Positions 23,977-33,635 are shown, numbered from the stretch's first letter. The stretch is DNA of 64,000 nt from Smithella sp. (GCA_012510495.1 JAAZHX010000095.1:1-64000); one strand, 5' to 3'. Notes: generated by a model not told the origin, from the letters alone. Numbers and translations are program-made.

Positions 23977-25050
23977 TCATAGGGCTTCGTTTTCGCAAAT
24001 TCGCGCAACGGCCTTCAGGAAAAGGTCCATTTCTCCGTCCGTTCCGATGCTCACCCGGAGGAAATTATCGATTCCGGGCTTGTCGAAAAAGCGCACGAGA
24101 ATGCCCTGCTCCCTCAGCTTTTGGAAAAGAATGCGGGCGGGTGTTTGCGGGTGGCTGACAAACAGAAAGTTGGCCTGCGACGGAAGAACCCGGAAGCCGA
24201 AATTCTCCAGCCGGGACGCCACCCGGTTGCGGGTCCGGACGATCTTCGATTTGATTTCCTGAAAATACGCATCGTCCCTGATGGCTTCCCGGGCGCCTGC
24301 CTGGGCCAGACGGTCAACGGTGTAGGAATTGACTGAATCTTTAACCCGGATAATTCCCTCGATCAGTTCTTTGCCGCCCAGCGCAAATCCCACCCGCAAT
24401 CCGGCCAGCGAATAGGACTTGGACAGCGTGCGCACCACCAACAGATTCGGAAAGCGGGCAATCAGGCCGACGGATGATTCACCCCCGAAATCGACGTAGG
24501 CTTCGTCCAGCACCACAACGTTGTTTTCATTGTAGCGGAGGATTTTTTCTATGGATTCGAGCGGCACTCCCATGCCGGTGGGCGCGTTGGGGTTGGCAAT
24601 GAGAATTCCCCCGTTTTCCTGAAGATAGTCTTCAACCGACAGATTGAACTGCGCATCCAGCGGCGCCAGACGGTAAGGGATCCGGAAAAGCTGCGCGTAC
24701 ACCGGATAAAAGCTGTAGGTGATGTCGGCAAAAAGTATTGGAAGACCTTCCGGCTCAAAAAAGGCCGGAAAGCAGAAAGCCAGGAGCTCATCCGAACCGT
24801 TGCCGATGTACACGTTTTCCCTGGCCAGACCGAAGGGCGAGGCGATGGCATCTCTGAGTGTGTCGCCCGACGGATCCGGATAAAGCCGCAGCGTTTCATC
24901 GGCCGCAAGCCGAATGGCCTCGAGAACCCTGGGAGAAGGCGGATACGGATTTTCATTGGTGTTGAGTTTGATGTACTTCCGGTCTTTGGGCTGTTCTCCC
25001 GGAACATAAGGCTTGATGTTTTTGGTTGTCTGGCTCCAGAATCGGCTCAT
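23977..25050 (-). CDS. hisC: Histidinol-phosphate aminotransferase
   Basis: About 357 residues of the fold-type I PLP aminotransferase family, HisC branch. Seen are KLNTNENPYPPSP, RLYPDPSG, GNGSDELL, ANPNAPTG, the PLP lysine motif TLSKSYSLAGLRVG and the substrate-binding C-terminus FLRVSIGT. It converts imidazole-acetol phosphate to histidinol phosphate with glutamate. The start at 25050 (MSRFW) is where the family begins; 37 upstream in-frame codons have no homology. It is not in a his operon here; hisF is also alone at 42807. Confidence 0.92.
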   Translation of the reverse strand: MSRFWSQTTKNIKPYVPGEQPKDRKYIKLNTNENPYPPSPRVLEAIRLAADETLRLYPDPSGDTLRDAIASPFGLARENVYIGNGSDELLAFCFPAFFEPEGLPILFADITYSFYPVYAQLFRIPYRLAPLDAQFNLSVEDYLQENGGILIANPNAPTGMGVPLESIEKILRYNENNVVVLDEAYVDFGGESSVGLIARFPNLLVVRTLSKSYSLAGLRVGFALGGKELIEGIIRVKDSVNSYTVDRLAQAGAREAIRDDAYFQEIKSKIVRTRNRVASRLENFGFRVLPSQANFLFVSHPQTPARILFQKLREQGILVRFFDKPGIDNFLRVSIGTDGEMDLFLKAVARICENEAL

Positions 25051-25191
25051 GGCTTTGCATCCGTAGAGTAGTTTTTTTCCAATTTGTAAATTCAATATAG
25101 GAAATGAGCCAAAATTGCCATGCTTATCTTTTCTTCTAACCCCTCTGCCCGTGGCGGGCACAACGAAGGATGATCATCACCCCCACCCTTC

Positions 25192-25213
25192 CCTCCCCCA
25201 TCGATGGGGGAGG
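25192..25213. repeat. Palindromic intergenic repeat
   Basis: A perfect 22-base palindrome (CCTCCCCCA-TCGA-TGGGGGAGG) sits between hisC and the UbiA gene. Related C-rich/G-rich hairpins occur at 59272-59292 and near 61705-61725. Confidence 0.7.
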
Positions 25214-25249
25214 AATACAGTGAGGGGGTGTTTTCACATAAAAGGGGAA

Positions 25250-26164
25250 TCATGTTACAAGCAAGATGCCGCTCAAAATGTATCCTGCCGCAATCAGCGC
25301 CTGGGTCGAGAGGACCAAAAGGACATTGGCGGACATGGCTTTGAGCAGTGTTTCCCTGTCGTCATACCGGAGCGCCCCCTGAATAACCCGGATCGCAATG
25401 GGAACGGTCAGGAGAGATAGAAGCGTGAAGGCGGGCATGGCGCCGCAAAAAACCGCCCCGGCCACCCAGCAATAGACCAGCACAGTGAAAAGGGAGAAGA
25501 TATGAGCCGCATTTTTCTTTCCGGCAATAATCGGCAGCGTCCGCCTTCCCACGGTGATATCCGCTTCCACGTCCGGAAATTCGTTGATCAGAAGCAGGTT
25601 GTGCACCAGGAAAAATGAAGGCATCGAGGCAATGAAGGCGCTCATCGAATATTCGCCGGTATGAACAAAATAGGCGCCCATGACGGGCAGAATGCCCAAT
25701 CCCAGGCCAGGCGACCACTCGGGGTATCCGGTTTTGAGAATAAAGGGGGTGTAAAAAACGATCAGGACGGCGGCCGCCACGAGCAGCGGCAGGAGCATCC
25801 AGCCCGCTTTCACGACAAAAAACCAGGCCATCGGAATCAGGATGACAAAGCAGGCAATCCCCAGCCACAAAATCTGGGCAACCATCAACTGGCCGGTCGG
25901 CGCCGCGCCGCTTCCGCCGCTGAAAGGGGTGCGCAGCGTTTTATAGTCCAGGCCGCTTTTGGCGTCGAAATAGTCGTTGAAAATATTCACTCCCGCATGG
26001 GCGACCAAAAGGCCGAACGTGGCCAGCGCCGCATACCCGAGGTGAAACGGCGAACCGAAGAGTCTGGATTCATGCCAGGCGACGGCGGCGCCCAGAACGC
26101 CCAGCGTGAGCGCCAGGATCAGAAAAGGGACGCGGATAACGGTGACGATTCCTTGAAGGGTCAT
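25250..26164 (-). CDS. UbiA-family prenyltransferase (MenA-like)
   Basis: About 304 residues with eight or nine hydrophobic helices. The two aspartate-rich motifs are NIFNDYFD (NDxxD type) and NEFPDVEAD. The family attaches a polyprenyl tail to an aromatic acid at the inner membrane; the sequence is closest by eye to MenA-like 1,4-dihydroxy-2-naphthoate prenyltransferases, which would make menaquinone. The start at 26164 (MTLQG) is chosen because the 25 upstream codons are hydrophilic and without homology. No other quinone gene is in view, so the aromatic substrate is inferred. Confidence 0.85.
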   Translation of the reverse strand: MTLQGIVTVIRVPFLILALTLGVLGAAVAWHESRLFGSPFHLGYAALATFGLLVAHAGVNIFNDYFDAKSGLDYKTLRTPFSGGSGAAPTGQLMVAQILWLGIACFVILIPMAWFFVVKAGWMLLPLLVAAAVLIVFYTPFILKTGYPEWSPGLGLGILPVMGAYFVHTGEYSMSAFIASMPSFFLVHNLLLINEFPDVEADITVGRRTLPIIAGKKNAAHIFSLFTVLVYCWVAGAVFCGAMPAFTLLSLLTVPIAIRVIQGALRYDDRETLLKAMSANVLLVLSTQALIAAGYILSGILLVT

Positions 26165-26338
26165 GGTTTTTTCGTTGATAATCCTTTTTGTAAAATCGGC
26201 CTGCTCTTTAGCAGAGAAACCCTCTTTTTGGCAAACCAATTCTCAGCGGTATCCGCCGGCGGCGACGCCCGGCCGAGCTTCTGCCGGGACAGGACAACTC
26301 CTTGCAAGACCCAGCGGCCGCGGAAGGGACCCATCCGG

Positions 26339-26956
26339 TCAAATGTCTGCCGGCTCCGAGACCATTTCTTCCGCCGGATAGGGTTTCAGGACACCGGCAA
26401 GAAGGGCGGGATCCTGAAGTTCCGGGTTCAACCACAGATCCCGCCCGGCTTTCGGCACGATGACCGGCATGCGGTCGTGGACGGCGGCCACTGCCTCGTT
26501 GGCCCTCGTGGTGATAATGGTGCAGGTGTCCAGCGGCTTTTGACCGGCGACCGTCCATCGCTCATAGAGGCCGGCAAAGACAAACGGCGCCCCGGATTTC
26601 AGGCCGAACAGGAACGGCTTCCTGAACATTCCTTCTTTTTTCCACTCGTAAAATCCGTCGGCGGGAATCAGGCATCTTCTCTTCCGGAAAGCGTTTTGAA
26701 AGGCGGGCTTTTGCGCGATCGTCTCCGCACGGGCATTGATAAGTTTCGCGCCGATGGACGGATCTTTCGCCCAGAAGGGAACCAGCCCCCATAAAAAAGA
26801 GGCCAGCATATTCCCTTGACCGGTTCGAATCACCGCGGGAATATGCCGGCCCGGATGGATGTTGCAATCGGGTAAAAAATGAAAGGAGACATCGGCCACG
26901 CCAAAGCTTTGCGCGACAGCCGATAAATCCGTGACCAATACGAACCTTCCACACAT
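26339..26956 (-). CDS. yedK: SRAP-family abasic-site-processing protein
   Basis: 205 residues. Cysteine 2 (MCGRF) is the residue that crosslinks to abasic sites after methionine removal. The conserved block LINARAETI, the PADGFYEW motif and the histidine in VHDRMPV are present. The family (YedK/HMCES) shields abasic sites in single-stranded DNA during replication. It stands 18 bases after the end of the 3-hydroxyacyl-CoA dehydrogenase gene on the same strand, but a functional link is not suggested. Confidence 0.93.
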   Translation of the reverse strand: MCGRFVLVTDLSAVAQSFGVADVSFHFLPDCNIHPGRHIPAVIRTGQGNMLASFLWGLVPFWAKDPSIGAKLINARAETIAQKPAFQNAFRKRRCLIPADGFYEWKKEGMFRKPFLFGLKSGAPFVFAGLYERWTVAGQKPLDTCTIITTRANEAVAAVHDRMPVIVPKAGRDLWLNPELQDPALLAGVLKPYPAEEMVSEPADI

Positions 26957-26974
26957 GGGCTTTTTACGCCTGCA

Positions 26975-28126
26975 TCACAGTTTGATCTTGCCCTCTTTCA
27001 ACGTATTCGTGGGCTTGAAGATGTCCAGAGGGAACTTTTTGTAGATTTCTCCCAGCTTGAACACCAGCTCCGCGTAACCAATGCCCTGGGCCAGCGCAAA
27101 GGGGCCGAAGGGCGAGCCGCCGCCGTTGGCCATTGCCAGATCGATCTCTTTGGGATCGTCCACAACGCCTTCTTCCAGAAGCTTCGTGGCTTCGTTGACC
27201 TGCAGAGCGATCAACTGGTTGATGTCGTATTCCTTGGTCGCCTTTCCCAGATCAATCGCGGGTCTTCCCGCGGACCAGTCATAAAATCCCCTGCCGGTTT
27301 TTTTGCCCAGATGGCCGACTTTCAGGTAGGACATCAGCGCCTCGGAAGGCTTGTAGTCCGGGGATAGAACCTGCGCGAAATATTCCAGCCCGTGCGCGGC
27401 CACATCGATGCCGACATAGTCCACCAGTTCGAACGGCGCCATCGCCATCAGGGGTTTGAACGCGGCATCAAACTCTTCGGGGGACGGATGGCCCGCCTCC
27501 AGAATCTTGGACAGCAAAACCAGCGTCGGTTCGTTAACCCGGTTGTAGATGAAGCCCGGGGAGTCCTTTTTGACGATCACGGGAACCTTGTTGATCTTTT
27601 TGGCAATGTCATAGCCGACCCGAGCGGATTCGTCGGACGTGCCCCTGCCCTTGATCACTTCCACCAGCTTCATCAAAACGGCCGGATTGAAAAAATGATA
27701 GCCGATGACCTTGTCGGACCTCTGTGTGGCGGAGGCAATCTCGGTGATGCTGATATTGGAAGTATTGGAAGCCAGAATGGCGTGCTTCGGCGCGTACTGG
27801 TCGATTTCGGCAAAAACGCTTTTCTTCAGCTCCAGCTTTTCCGGCACGGCTTCAATCACGAAATCCGCGTCCTTCACTGCCTCCCGAAGATCCACCATCG
27901 GAATCAGCCGCACCAGCGAATGGGCAAAGACATCCGGCGAAATTTTACCCTTATCTCTGAATTTCTCCAGGCTCTTGATAATCCCCGCGACGCCCTTGTC
28001 CACAAATTTCTGTTCGATATCGCGCAGCACCACCGTGTAGCCGCCCAGCAGGCAGGAAGCCGCGATCCCGTGCCCCATATCTCCTGCGCCGATCATGGCA
28101 ATCTTTTTTACATCTTCAGCTTTCAT
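26975..28126 (-). CDS. 3-hydroxyacyl-CoA dehydrogenase
   Basis: 383 residues. The N-terminal NAD site is IAMIGAGDMGHGIAASCL (about 9-26), followed by the catalytic region SNTSNISITEIA, the conserved HFFNPAVLMKLVEVI containing the catalytic histidine, and two C-terminal 3HCDH domains (SPGFIYNRVNEP; LGKKTGRGFYDW). It oxidises 3-hydroxyacyl-CoA to 3-ketoacyl-CoA, or runs in reverse, in beta-oxidation or butyrate-type pathways. AAGGAGA precedes the ATG. A decayed acyl-CoA synthetase tail lies just upstream, so it may once have been part of a fatty-acid operon. Confidence 0.93.
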   Translation of the reverse strand: MKAEDVKKIAMIGAGDMGHGIAASCLLGGYTVVLRDIEQKFVDKGVAGIIKSLEKFRDKGKISPDVFAHSLVRLIPMVDLREAVKDADFVIEAVPEKLELKKSVFAEIDQYAPKHAILASNTSNISITEIASATQRSDKVIGYHFFNPAVLMKLVEVIKGRGTSDESARVGYDIAKKINKVPVIVKKDSPGFIYNRVNEPTLVLLSKILEAGHPSPEEFDAAFKPLMAMAPFELVDYVGIDVAAHGLEYFAQVLSPDYKPSEALMSYLKVGHLGKKTGRGFYDWSAGRPAIDLGKATKEYDINQLIALQVNEATKLLEEGVVDDPKEIDLAMANGGGSPFGPFALAQGIGYAELVFKLGEIYKKFPLDIFKPTNTLKEGKIKL

Positions 28127-28201
28127 GTTGCATCTCCTTTTCTGAAATGAATGCTTATCTGATAATGCGGGAAACGATTTCCGCTTCCCGCCGTCCGTGC
28201 C

Positions 28202-28300
28202 TTACTTTTTCAACCCGGCAAGCTCTTCCTCCCGCAGGACTTTGCGCAGGATCTTGCCAGCGGCCCCGACTTTATTATAAGATAGCGGATTGGCATCGAA
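28202..28300 (-). pseudogene. Acyl-CoA synthetase C-terminal remnant
   Basis: On the minus strand, the frame ending in the TAA at 28202-28204 reads NKVGAAGKILRKVLREEE and then LAGLKK. This matches the C-terminal catalytic-lysine segment (GKILRK-x-LR) of AMP-forming acyl-CoA synthetases. The upstream part is degraded within about 30 residues and is followed by the divergent rsmB promoter, so only a tail of the gene survives. Confidence 0.7.
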
Positions 28301-28314
28301 AAGCAAGAAATATA

Positions 28315-28343
28315 TTGTGAATCAAACCAGGTTTTACTATACG
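28315..28343 (+). promoter_or_regulatory. Probable rsmB promoter
   Basis: TTGTGA (28315-28320), a 17-base spacer and TATACG (28338-28343) lie immediately before the rsmB ATG at 28351, which leaves almost no leader and no clear Shine-Dalgarno site. Confidence 0.45.
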
Positions 28344-28350
28344 AGACAGA

Positions 28351-29697
28351 ATGAAAAAAACCGTTCGACATCAGGCGGTGGAAATTCTGACCCGCGTTTC
28401 ACAAAGCGACGCTTTCGCCGGCGACCTGCTGGATTCCTGTCTTGAAAAGAAAAACCTTTCCCAAACGGCGGACGGCCGCCTGCTCACGCATCTGGTCTAT
28501 GGCGTTTTGAGAATGCGGGGACATCTGGACTGGATTCTGACCCGTCTTTATCGCGGGAACTACCCGAAAATGGAAGAAAATATCAAAAACATCCTGCGCA
28601 CGGGGCTTTACCAGCTCTCGTTCAGCGACCGGCTGCCGTCCTTTGCGGTCGTGGACGAAGCGGTCAAAATTGCCCGGTTCGTCCATCCGGCGGCGGGCGG
28701 GCTGGTCAACGCCGTATTACGTAGCTATCTGCGCGGCCCGGGACCCTGGTCTTTCCCCGACGGAAACACAAACCCGGCAGAATATATCGCGGCTTTTCAT
28801 TCTCATCCCCTGTGGCTGGTCGAAGAATGGCTGAATGTTTTCGGCCGGAAGGAAACTGAAGAGCTGTGCGCCGCCAATAATGAGCTGCCGCCCTTGACGA
28901 TCCGCGTCAACAGGCTGAAATCCGGCCGCCGGGAACTGAAGGAAAAACTGACCGGCGAAGATTTTCAGGCCGAAGAAACCCCGTTTTCTCCCGACGGAAT
29001 CCGTCTTTCTTCTTCCTCGCAGCCGGTTCATAAAACTCTTTTTTTTACCCGGGGGCTTTTTCGTCTTCAGGATGAGGCCTCCCAGCTGATTTCTTATCTG
29101 GTCAATCCCCGAAAAGGTCAAAAAATTCTCGATGCCTGCGCGGGAAGCGGCGGTAAAACCACTCATCTTGCCGCTCTGATGGAAAACAAAGGCCTGCTTG
29201 TCACCATGGACCGGGATACGGAAAAACTTGTGCAATTACAAAACGATGCCGCAAGAATGGGCATAACCATTATCGAAACAGCCGGGGTGGATCTGCAGGA
29301 CCCTCTATCGGCTCAATATCAAAATACATTTGACACGGTTCTCGTGGATGCTCCCTGCTCCGGAACCGGCACGTTGCGGCGCAATCCGGAAATCAAATGG
29401 CGACTAAAACCCAGTGATATCAACCGACATGCCGAGACACAACAATCCATTTTGCGAAACGCGGCCGCGGCCGTTTCCAAAAATGGTTTTCTGGTGTATT
29501 GCACCTGTTCTCTTTTGCCACAGGAAAATGACATGGTTGCCCGGCGGTTCCTGGCGGCTTGCCCGCATTTCTATCTTTTGCCGCCGGAATCCCCCGCTGT
29601 GCAAGGCCTCACGGATCGTCGTGGATTTTTCAGAACTTACCCTCATCGCCATTCGATGGACGGTTTTTTCGGCGCTGTTTTCCGGCGCCGGATTTAA
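28351..29697 (+). CDS. rsmB: 16S rRNA m5C967 methyltransferase
   Basis: 448 residues. An N-terminal NusB-like RNA-binding domain (about 1-140; VDEAVKIARFVHP) precedes the SAM methyltransferase with DACAGSGGKTTHLAAL, VDAPCSGTGTLRRNPEIKWR and the catalytic cysteine motif YCTCSLLPQEND. The two cysteines (PCSG and TCS) are those of m5C RNA methyltransferases. It modifies C967 of 16S rRNA in E. coli. The start is taken at the ATG where NusB homology begins, although the leader is very short. Confidence 0.93.
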   Translation: MKKTVRHQAVEILTRVSQSDAFAGDLLDSCLEKKNLSQTADGRLLTHLVYGVLRMRGHLDWILTRLYRGNYPKMEENIKNILRTGLYQLSFSDRLPSFAVVDEAVKIARFVHPAAGGLVNAVLRSYLRGPGPWSFPDGNTNPAEYIAAFHSHPLWLVEEWLNVFGRKETEELCAANNELPPLTIRVNRLKSGRRELKEKLTGEDFQAEETPFSPDGIRLSSSSQPVHKTLFFTRGLFRLQDEASQLISYLVNPRKGQKILDACAGSGGKTTHLAALMENKGLLVTMDRDTEKLVQLQNDAARMGITIIETAGVDLQDPLSAQYQNTFDTVLVDAPCSGTGTLRRNPEIKWRLKPSDINRHAETQQSILRNAAAAVSKNGFLVYCTCSLLPQENDMVARRFLAACPHFYLLPPESPAVQGLTDRRGFFRTYPHRHSMDGFFGAVFRRRI

Positions 29698-29759
29698 TTT
29701 GACGAATTCAGAGCGATCATGCTAGTTTATTTCCCCATATAATTTAAGGAGATTAAATT

Positions 29760-30389
29760 ATGTTTATTCAGCAAATGCAGGTGGGCCACATGGCGGTTTT
29801 TGCCTATCTGGTGGGGGACCCCGTCACCGGAGACGCGCTGGTCATTGATCCGGCCGACAACGCACATGAAATTCTCGCCCTGGCGGCAAAAAACAATCTG
29901 CGCATCAATTTCATTGTCAACACGCATGGCCACGTGGACCACATCGGCGGCAACGCCCAGATGAAAAAACTCACGGACGCCAAAATCGTCATCCATGAAG
30001 ACGACGCCTTCATGCTCACCTCGACGCCGGCCGGCATGCTCAAGATGTTCGGAGCCACGCAATCGCCGCCTGCCGACATTCTCGTTTCCGATGGGCAGAT
30101 CATTTCCGCGGGCAATGTCAATCTGAAAGTCCTCCATACACCGGGCCATTCGCCAGGCGGCATGTGTCTTTACACACCCGGCTATGTTTTTACAGGCGAC
30201 ACGCTGTTTGTGGAGGCCGTCGGCCGGACAGACCTGCCCGGCGGTTCCTGGCAAACCATGTATCAGGCCATCCAGGCGAAACTTTTCACGCTGCCGGACG
30301 ATACCAAGGTGCTGCCCGGCCACAACTATGGCCGTACCCCGACGTCCACCATCGGCCACGAAAAAATATATAACCCGTCCGTTCGGTAA
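29760..30389 (+). CDS. MBL-fold hydrolase (glyoxalase II-like)
   Basis: 209 residues. The metal-binding motif THGHVDHIGG (about 58-67) and later ligands in HTPGHSPGG, FTGDTLF and PGHNYG show a dinuclear-metal hydrolase of the glyoxalase II/YcbL type. Such enzymes hydrolyse thioesters such as S-lactoylglutathione analogues. AAGGAG lies 8 bases before the ATG. It lies between rsmB and the dnaJ gene pair but has its own spacing. The C-terminal helical domain of classical glyoxalase II is absent. Confidence 0.88.
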   Translation: MFIQQMQVGHMAVFAYLVGDPVTGDALVIDPADNAHEILALAAKNNLRINFIVNTHGHVDHIGGNAQMKKLTDAKIVIHEDDAFMLTSTPAGMLKMFGATQSPPADILVSDGQIISAGNVNLKVLHTPGHSPGGMCLYTPGYVFTGDTLFVEAVGRTDLPGGSWQTMYQAIQAKLFTLPDDTKVLPGHNYGRTPTSTIGHEKIYNPSVR

Positions 30390-30599
30390 AAGTAAAAGCG
30401 CCCTATGCGCAAAACGACCGCTCCGATACGGGGAAGAGCGCTCGCAGAAAAGCTTCGACAAGCAGTTTCCGCGGGATTATCTGTTTTCCGTTGCCCGGAA
30501 TCGAAAGCCCCTGCAGCCGAATTGCCGCCGGAAATTATCGCAAACCCCGGTTAAAGCACGAAAAAGCGTTTCCCCGCCTGGTAAAACAATACCAAGCCA

Positions 30600-30628
30600 T
30601 TGACAGACGCAGGTCCATTATTACATTA
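30600..30628 (+). promoter_or_regulatory. Possible promoter of the dnaJ gene pair
   Basis: TTGACA (30600-30605) is followed after 16 bases by TACATT (30622-30627). It lies about 45 bases before the TTG start at 30673. The rest of the 283-base gap after the MBL gene holds no recognisable gene. Confidence 0.4.
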
Positions 30629-30672
30629 TTCCGTGTTTATCCTTGCATCATCATTTTACGGGGAGGCATTCC

Positions 30673-31071
30673 TTGGTCGTAAGAAAGCTGCCGGATTACC
30701 GCTTCAAACAAAAAATATTGTATATTGATAAAATCTCTCCCGAATCGCTGATCAGTTACGGGGACCTGTATTGGGAAGCGGAAGCTCTTTCCGATGCGCT
30801 GGACTTTTATGCCCGGGCATCCCATGCGGCCGGCATAGAAAAAATTCGAAAGCGGGCGCTGGAAAACGGCGATGTTTTTCTGCTTCAGGGCGCAGCCAGG
30901 GCGCAGGGACTGGAACTTCAGGACGCCGACTGGGAAAACATCGCCCGGACAGCCGTCCGTCTTAAAAAATTATCCTTTGCCGGACACGCCTTGAAAAAAA
31001 TCGACGATGCCGAACGGGCAAACGCGCTCGCGGCCATGATCAAAGCGGAGGAAACAAAACAAAGCCCATGA
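30673..31071 (+). CDS. Unrecognised small protein upstream of dnaJ
   Basis: 132 residues if started at TTG 30673, which has GGGGAGG only 6 bases upstream; an ATG 30 bases earlier has no ribosome site. The sequence is hydrophilic and helix-rich ([43 protein letters not shown]), with a tetratricopeptide-like feel but no clear repeat. Its stop overlaps the dnaJ start (ATGA), so the two are translationally coupled. It may serve as a DnaJ cofactor or client-binding partner, which is only inferred from position. Confidence 0.7.
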   Translation: MVVRKLPDYRFKQKILYIDKISPESLISYGDLYWEAEALSDALDFYARASHAAGIEKIRKRALENGDVFLLQGAARAQGLELQDADWENIARTAVRLKKLSFAGHALKKIDDAERANALAAMIKAEETKQSP

Positions 31072-32126
31072 CCAAGAGGGATTATTATGAAATTCTGGGC
31101 GTCGGCAAAAACGCCTCGGAAGAAGATCTCAAAAAAAGTTATCGGAAAATAGCCATGCAGTGCCATCCCGACAAAAATCCGGGAGACAGACAGGCGGAGG
31201 AAAGGTTCAAGGAAGCGGCCGAAGCTTACGAAGTATTGAGCGACAGGCAAAAAAGAGAAATTTATGACGCCTATGGACACGCCGGTTTGAGCAACACCGG
31301 CTTTCAGGGGTTCAGCGGCTTTGAGGATGTTTTTTCCAGCTTCGGCGACATTTTTGAAGACGTGTTCGGATTCAGCCGGGGACGAGGAAGGGGGCGGACG
31401 CGCACGGCAGCGCGGGCCGGCGCCGACCTGCGCTACGATCTGAAAATCTCATTTCTGGACGCCGCCTTCGGGCTGACCACCGCCATCGATCTGGAAAAAC
31501 TTCATTCCTGCCAGGAATGCGAGGGAACGGGCTCGGCGCCCGGCACAGCGCCTTCGACCTGTCCCGCCTGCAACGGCAGAGGCCAGGTGGTTCAGTCAAG
31601 CGGCTTTTTCACAATCAGCTCCACCTGCCCCCATTGTAACGGCTACGGCAAAGTCATCGCCAACCCCTGCTCTGCCTGCCGCGGCACAGGCAAGCAGAAG
31701 CAGCGTAAAACCGTCGAACTGAAAATCCCCGCCGGTGTGGAAACCGGTTCGCGGATGCGTCTGCGGGGAGAAGGCGAAGCGGGAGACCAGGGAGGCCCCA
31801 ACGGGGACCTGTATGTTTTTTTGCAGGTGGAAGACCACGAATTCTTTGTGCGACAGGAAGACGATATTGTGTGCAGCATCCCGATCTCTTTCGTGCAGGC
31901 TTCTCTCGGCGCGACGATTGAAGTGCCCACCTTAAAAGAAACGGAAAAAATAAAAATCCCCCGCGGAACGCAAACCGGCCAGATCTTCCGCCTGAAAGGC
32001 AAGGGGATCCCCCATCTGCAGGGATACGGACGCGGAGACCAGATCATTGAAGTCTTTGTCCGGATTCCAACACAACTGACCCGGAAGCAGGAAGATCTCC
32101 TGCGGGAATTTGAAAAGGCACGATAA
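31068..32126 (+). CDS. dnaJ: Chaperone protein DnaJ
   Basis: 352 residues. The J domain has the HPD motif (QCHPDKNPG), followed by a Gly/Phe region ([16 protein letters not shown]), four zinc-binding repeats ([32 protein letters not shown]) and the C-terminal substrate-binding domain. It stimulates DnaK ATPase and delivers unfolded clients. No dnaK or grpE is adjacent, so this may be a second DnaJ in the genome. The start codon overlaps the preceding gene's stop by four bases. Confidence 0.95.
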   Translation: MTKRDYYEILGVGKNASEEDLKKSYRKIAMQCHPDKNPGDRQAEERFKEAAEAYEVLSDRQKREIYDAYGHAGLSNTGFQGFSGFEDVFSSFGDIFEDVFGFSRGRGRGRTRTAARAGADLRYDLKISFLDAAFGLTTAIDLEKLHSCQECEGTGSAPGTAPSTCPACNGRGQVVQSSGFFTISSTCPHCNGYGKVIANPCSACRGTGKQKQRKTVELKIPAGVETGSRMRLRGEGEAGDQGGPNGDLYVFLQVEDHEFFVRQEDDIVCSIPISFVQASLGATIEVPTLKETEKIKIPRGTQTGQIFRLKGKGIPHLQGYGRGDQIIEVFVRIPTQLTRKQEDLLREFEKAR

Positions 32127-32206
32127 AATCCATCGACAATAAAGTTGCAATCCATCCCGCAATATGTTTACATGCCTTCAACTTGAACAGTCCGGAGGAA
32201 TGCACG

Positions 32207-32608
32207 ATGAAAAGCAAAATATGTCGCTTCGTGATTTGCGCGTTTGCCCTGATGTCCCTTGCGGGATGCGGCGCTCTGGTTGCCGGCGGAGCAGTGGTCG
32301 GCGCGGGTGCGGGAACCTACTTGTACGCCAACGGCGAGCTGAAGACGGACTACGCGGCCTCTCTCGACAGCGTCTGGAGCGCCTGTGAAAGGACGGTCGC
32401 CGAGATGCGCGGAACGCAGGTTCATCCCGTTCGGGAAATTTCCAAGGGAACCATTTCGGCCATAATCCATGACGAAAATGTGAAAATTGAAATTGTATAT
32501 CGGGCAAAAAATCAGACAACCGTCGGCGTTCGCGTGGGTCTGATCGGCAACAAGCTGTCTTCCCAGGTGATTCACGACAAGATAGCCGGCAAACTGGAAG
32601 AAAGCTAA
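32207..32608 (+). CDS. DUF3568-type outer-envelope lipoprotein
   Basis: 133 residues. A signal peptide with lipobox LAGC is followed by a glycine/alanine-rich stretch (ALVAGGAVVGAGAGTYLYANGELK) and the DUF3568 core. GGAGG precedes the ATG at 32207; an in-frame ATG eight codons upstream is less likely because it would lengthen the signal with charged residues. It is probably anchored in the periplasm by lipidation. Function unknown. It is followed 40 bases later by the flippase-like membrane protein. Confidence 0.83.
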   Translation: MKSKICRFVICAFALMSLAGCGALVAGGAVVGAGAGTYLYANGELKTDYAASLDSVWSACERTVAEMRGTQVHPVREISKGTISAIIHDENVKIEIVYRAKNQTTVGVRVGLIGNKLSSQVIHDKIAGKLEES

Positions 32609-32648
32609 GGTTCAGAGACGCCCCGACAGGGCCGGTGTTGGCATTTTC

Positions 32649-33635
32649 ATGAACAAGAAATTTCTTTTCGGCATCCTGCTGGGCGTTGTCCTGATTTATT
32701 TCTCACTTCGGGGTATTCACCTCAATGACACGCTTGCTTCCCTGAAGAACATTCTTCCGGGCTGGGCGGTTCTGTCCCTCTTCTTTATCGTATTCATGCA
32801 GGCTCTGCGTTCTTATCGTTGGGGCGTCATCCTGGAACCAATGGAAAAAATCCCCCAAGGAACGCTCTTTGCCGTGACCAGCGTCGGATTTCTGGCCATT
32901 GCCGCAATCCCGGCCCGAATCGGGGAACTGGCCAGGCCCTACCTCATTGCCCGGAAAAGCACCGTCAAAATGTCATCGGCGCTGGGCGCCATTGTCGTGG
33001 AGCGCGTGCTGGACAGCCTTGCCGTGCTGACCATTACCATCGTGGTTCTCATTGCGCAGGATGACCTGTCGCGCTGGATGGTTACCTCCGGAATGCTTTT
33101 CCTGCTTCTGACCCTGATGATGACCGCCTTCGTGGTGGGGCTGGTCTGGCGCAGAGAGACTGCCGTCTCCATTGTCGACTGGATACTGCGGCGTCTGCCC
33201 GGCACACTTGCGCAAAAAGTCAATCCCGTCATCCATCATTTCATCGACGGCTTCCAGGTCATCACCGACGTCAAACGGCTGCTGTACCTGCTGGTCCTGT
33301 CCGCTGTGGTCTGGCTGGTGGATGTCGCCGCCATTTACGCGCTGCTTTCCGCCTTCGGCTTTGATCTGCCGGCGCTGGCGGCTTTCGTGGTCATGGTAAT
33401 TTTGATCGCGGGCATCGCCATTCCCACCGCGCCGGGTTTTATCGGCAACTGGCATTACGCCTGCATCCTGGGATTGAGCCTGTTCGGGATTGCCAAACCG
33501 GAAGCCCTGTCCTTTGCGCTGGTCTATCATTTCCTGTCGATGATGGTTGTGGTCGTCCTGGGGGTGGTGTTTCTGCCGTTCAATAAATTTTCACTTTCGG
33601 AAATGACGAAGCAGATGAAGAAGACTGAAGTCTGA
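32649..33635 (+). CDS. Lysylphosphatidylglycerol-synthase-TM/UPF0104 family membrane protein
   Basis: 328 residues with about eight transmembrane helices. The signature block FLAIAAIPARIGELARPYLI and VVERVLDSLAV matches the UPF0104/LPG_synthase_TM family, which includes flippase-like and glycolipid-associated membrane proteins. There is no soluble synthase domain. It may act in export of lipid-linked material, but the substrate cannot be assigned. Its end is 11 bases from the convergent ntrX stop. Confidence 0.85.
   Translation: MNKKFLFGILLGVVLIYFSLRGIHLNDTLASLKNILPGWAVLSLFFIVFMQALRSYRWGVILEPMEKIPQGTLFAVTSVGFLAIAAIPARIGELARPYLIARKSTVKMSSALGAIVVERVLDSLAVLTITIVVLIAQDDLSRWMVTSGMLFLLLTLMMTAFVVGLVWRRETAVSIVDWILRRLPGTLAQKVNPVIHHFIDGFQVITDVKRLLYLLVLSAVVWLVDVAAIYALLSAFGFDLPALAAFVVMVILIAGIAIPTAPGFIGNWHYACILGLSLFGIAKPEALSFALVYHFLSMMVVVVLGVVFLPFNKFSLSEMTKQMKKTEV

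Noticed and set aside
30390-30672. Possible small basic protein after the MBL gene
   Set aside because: The frames are continuations of other frames of the MBL gene and have no start signals; the region looks like a leader and promoter for the dnaJ pair.
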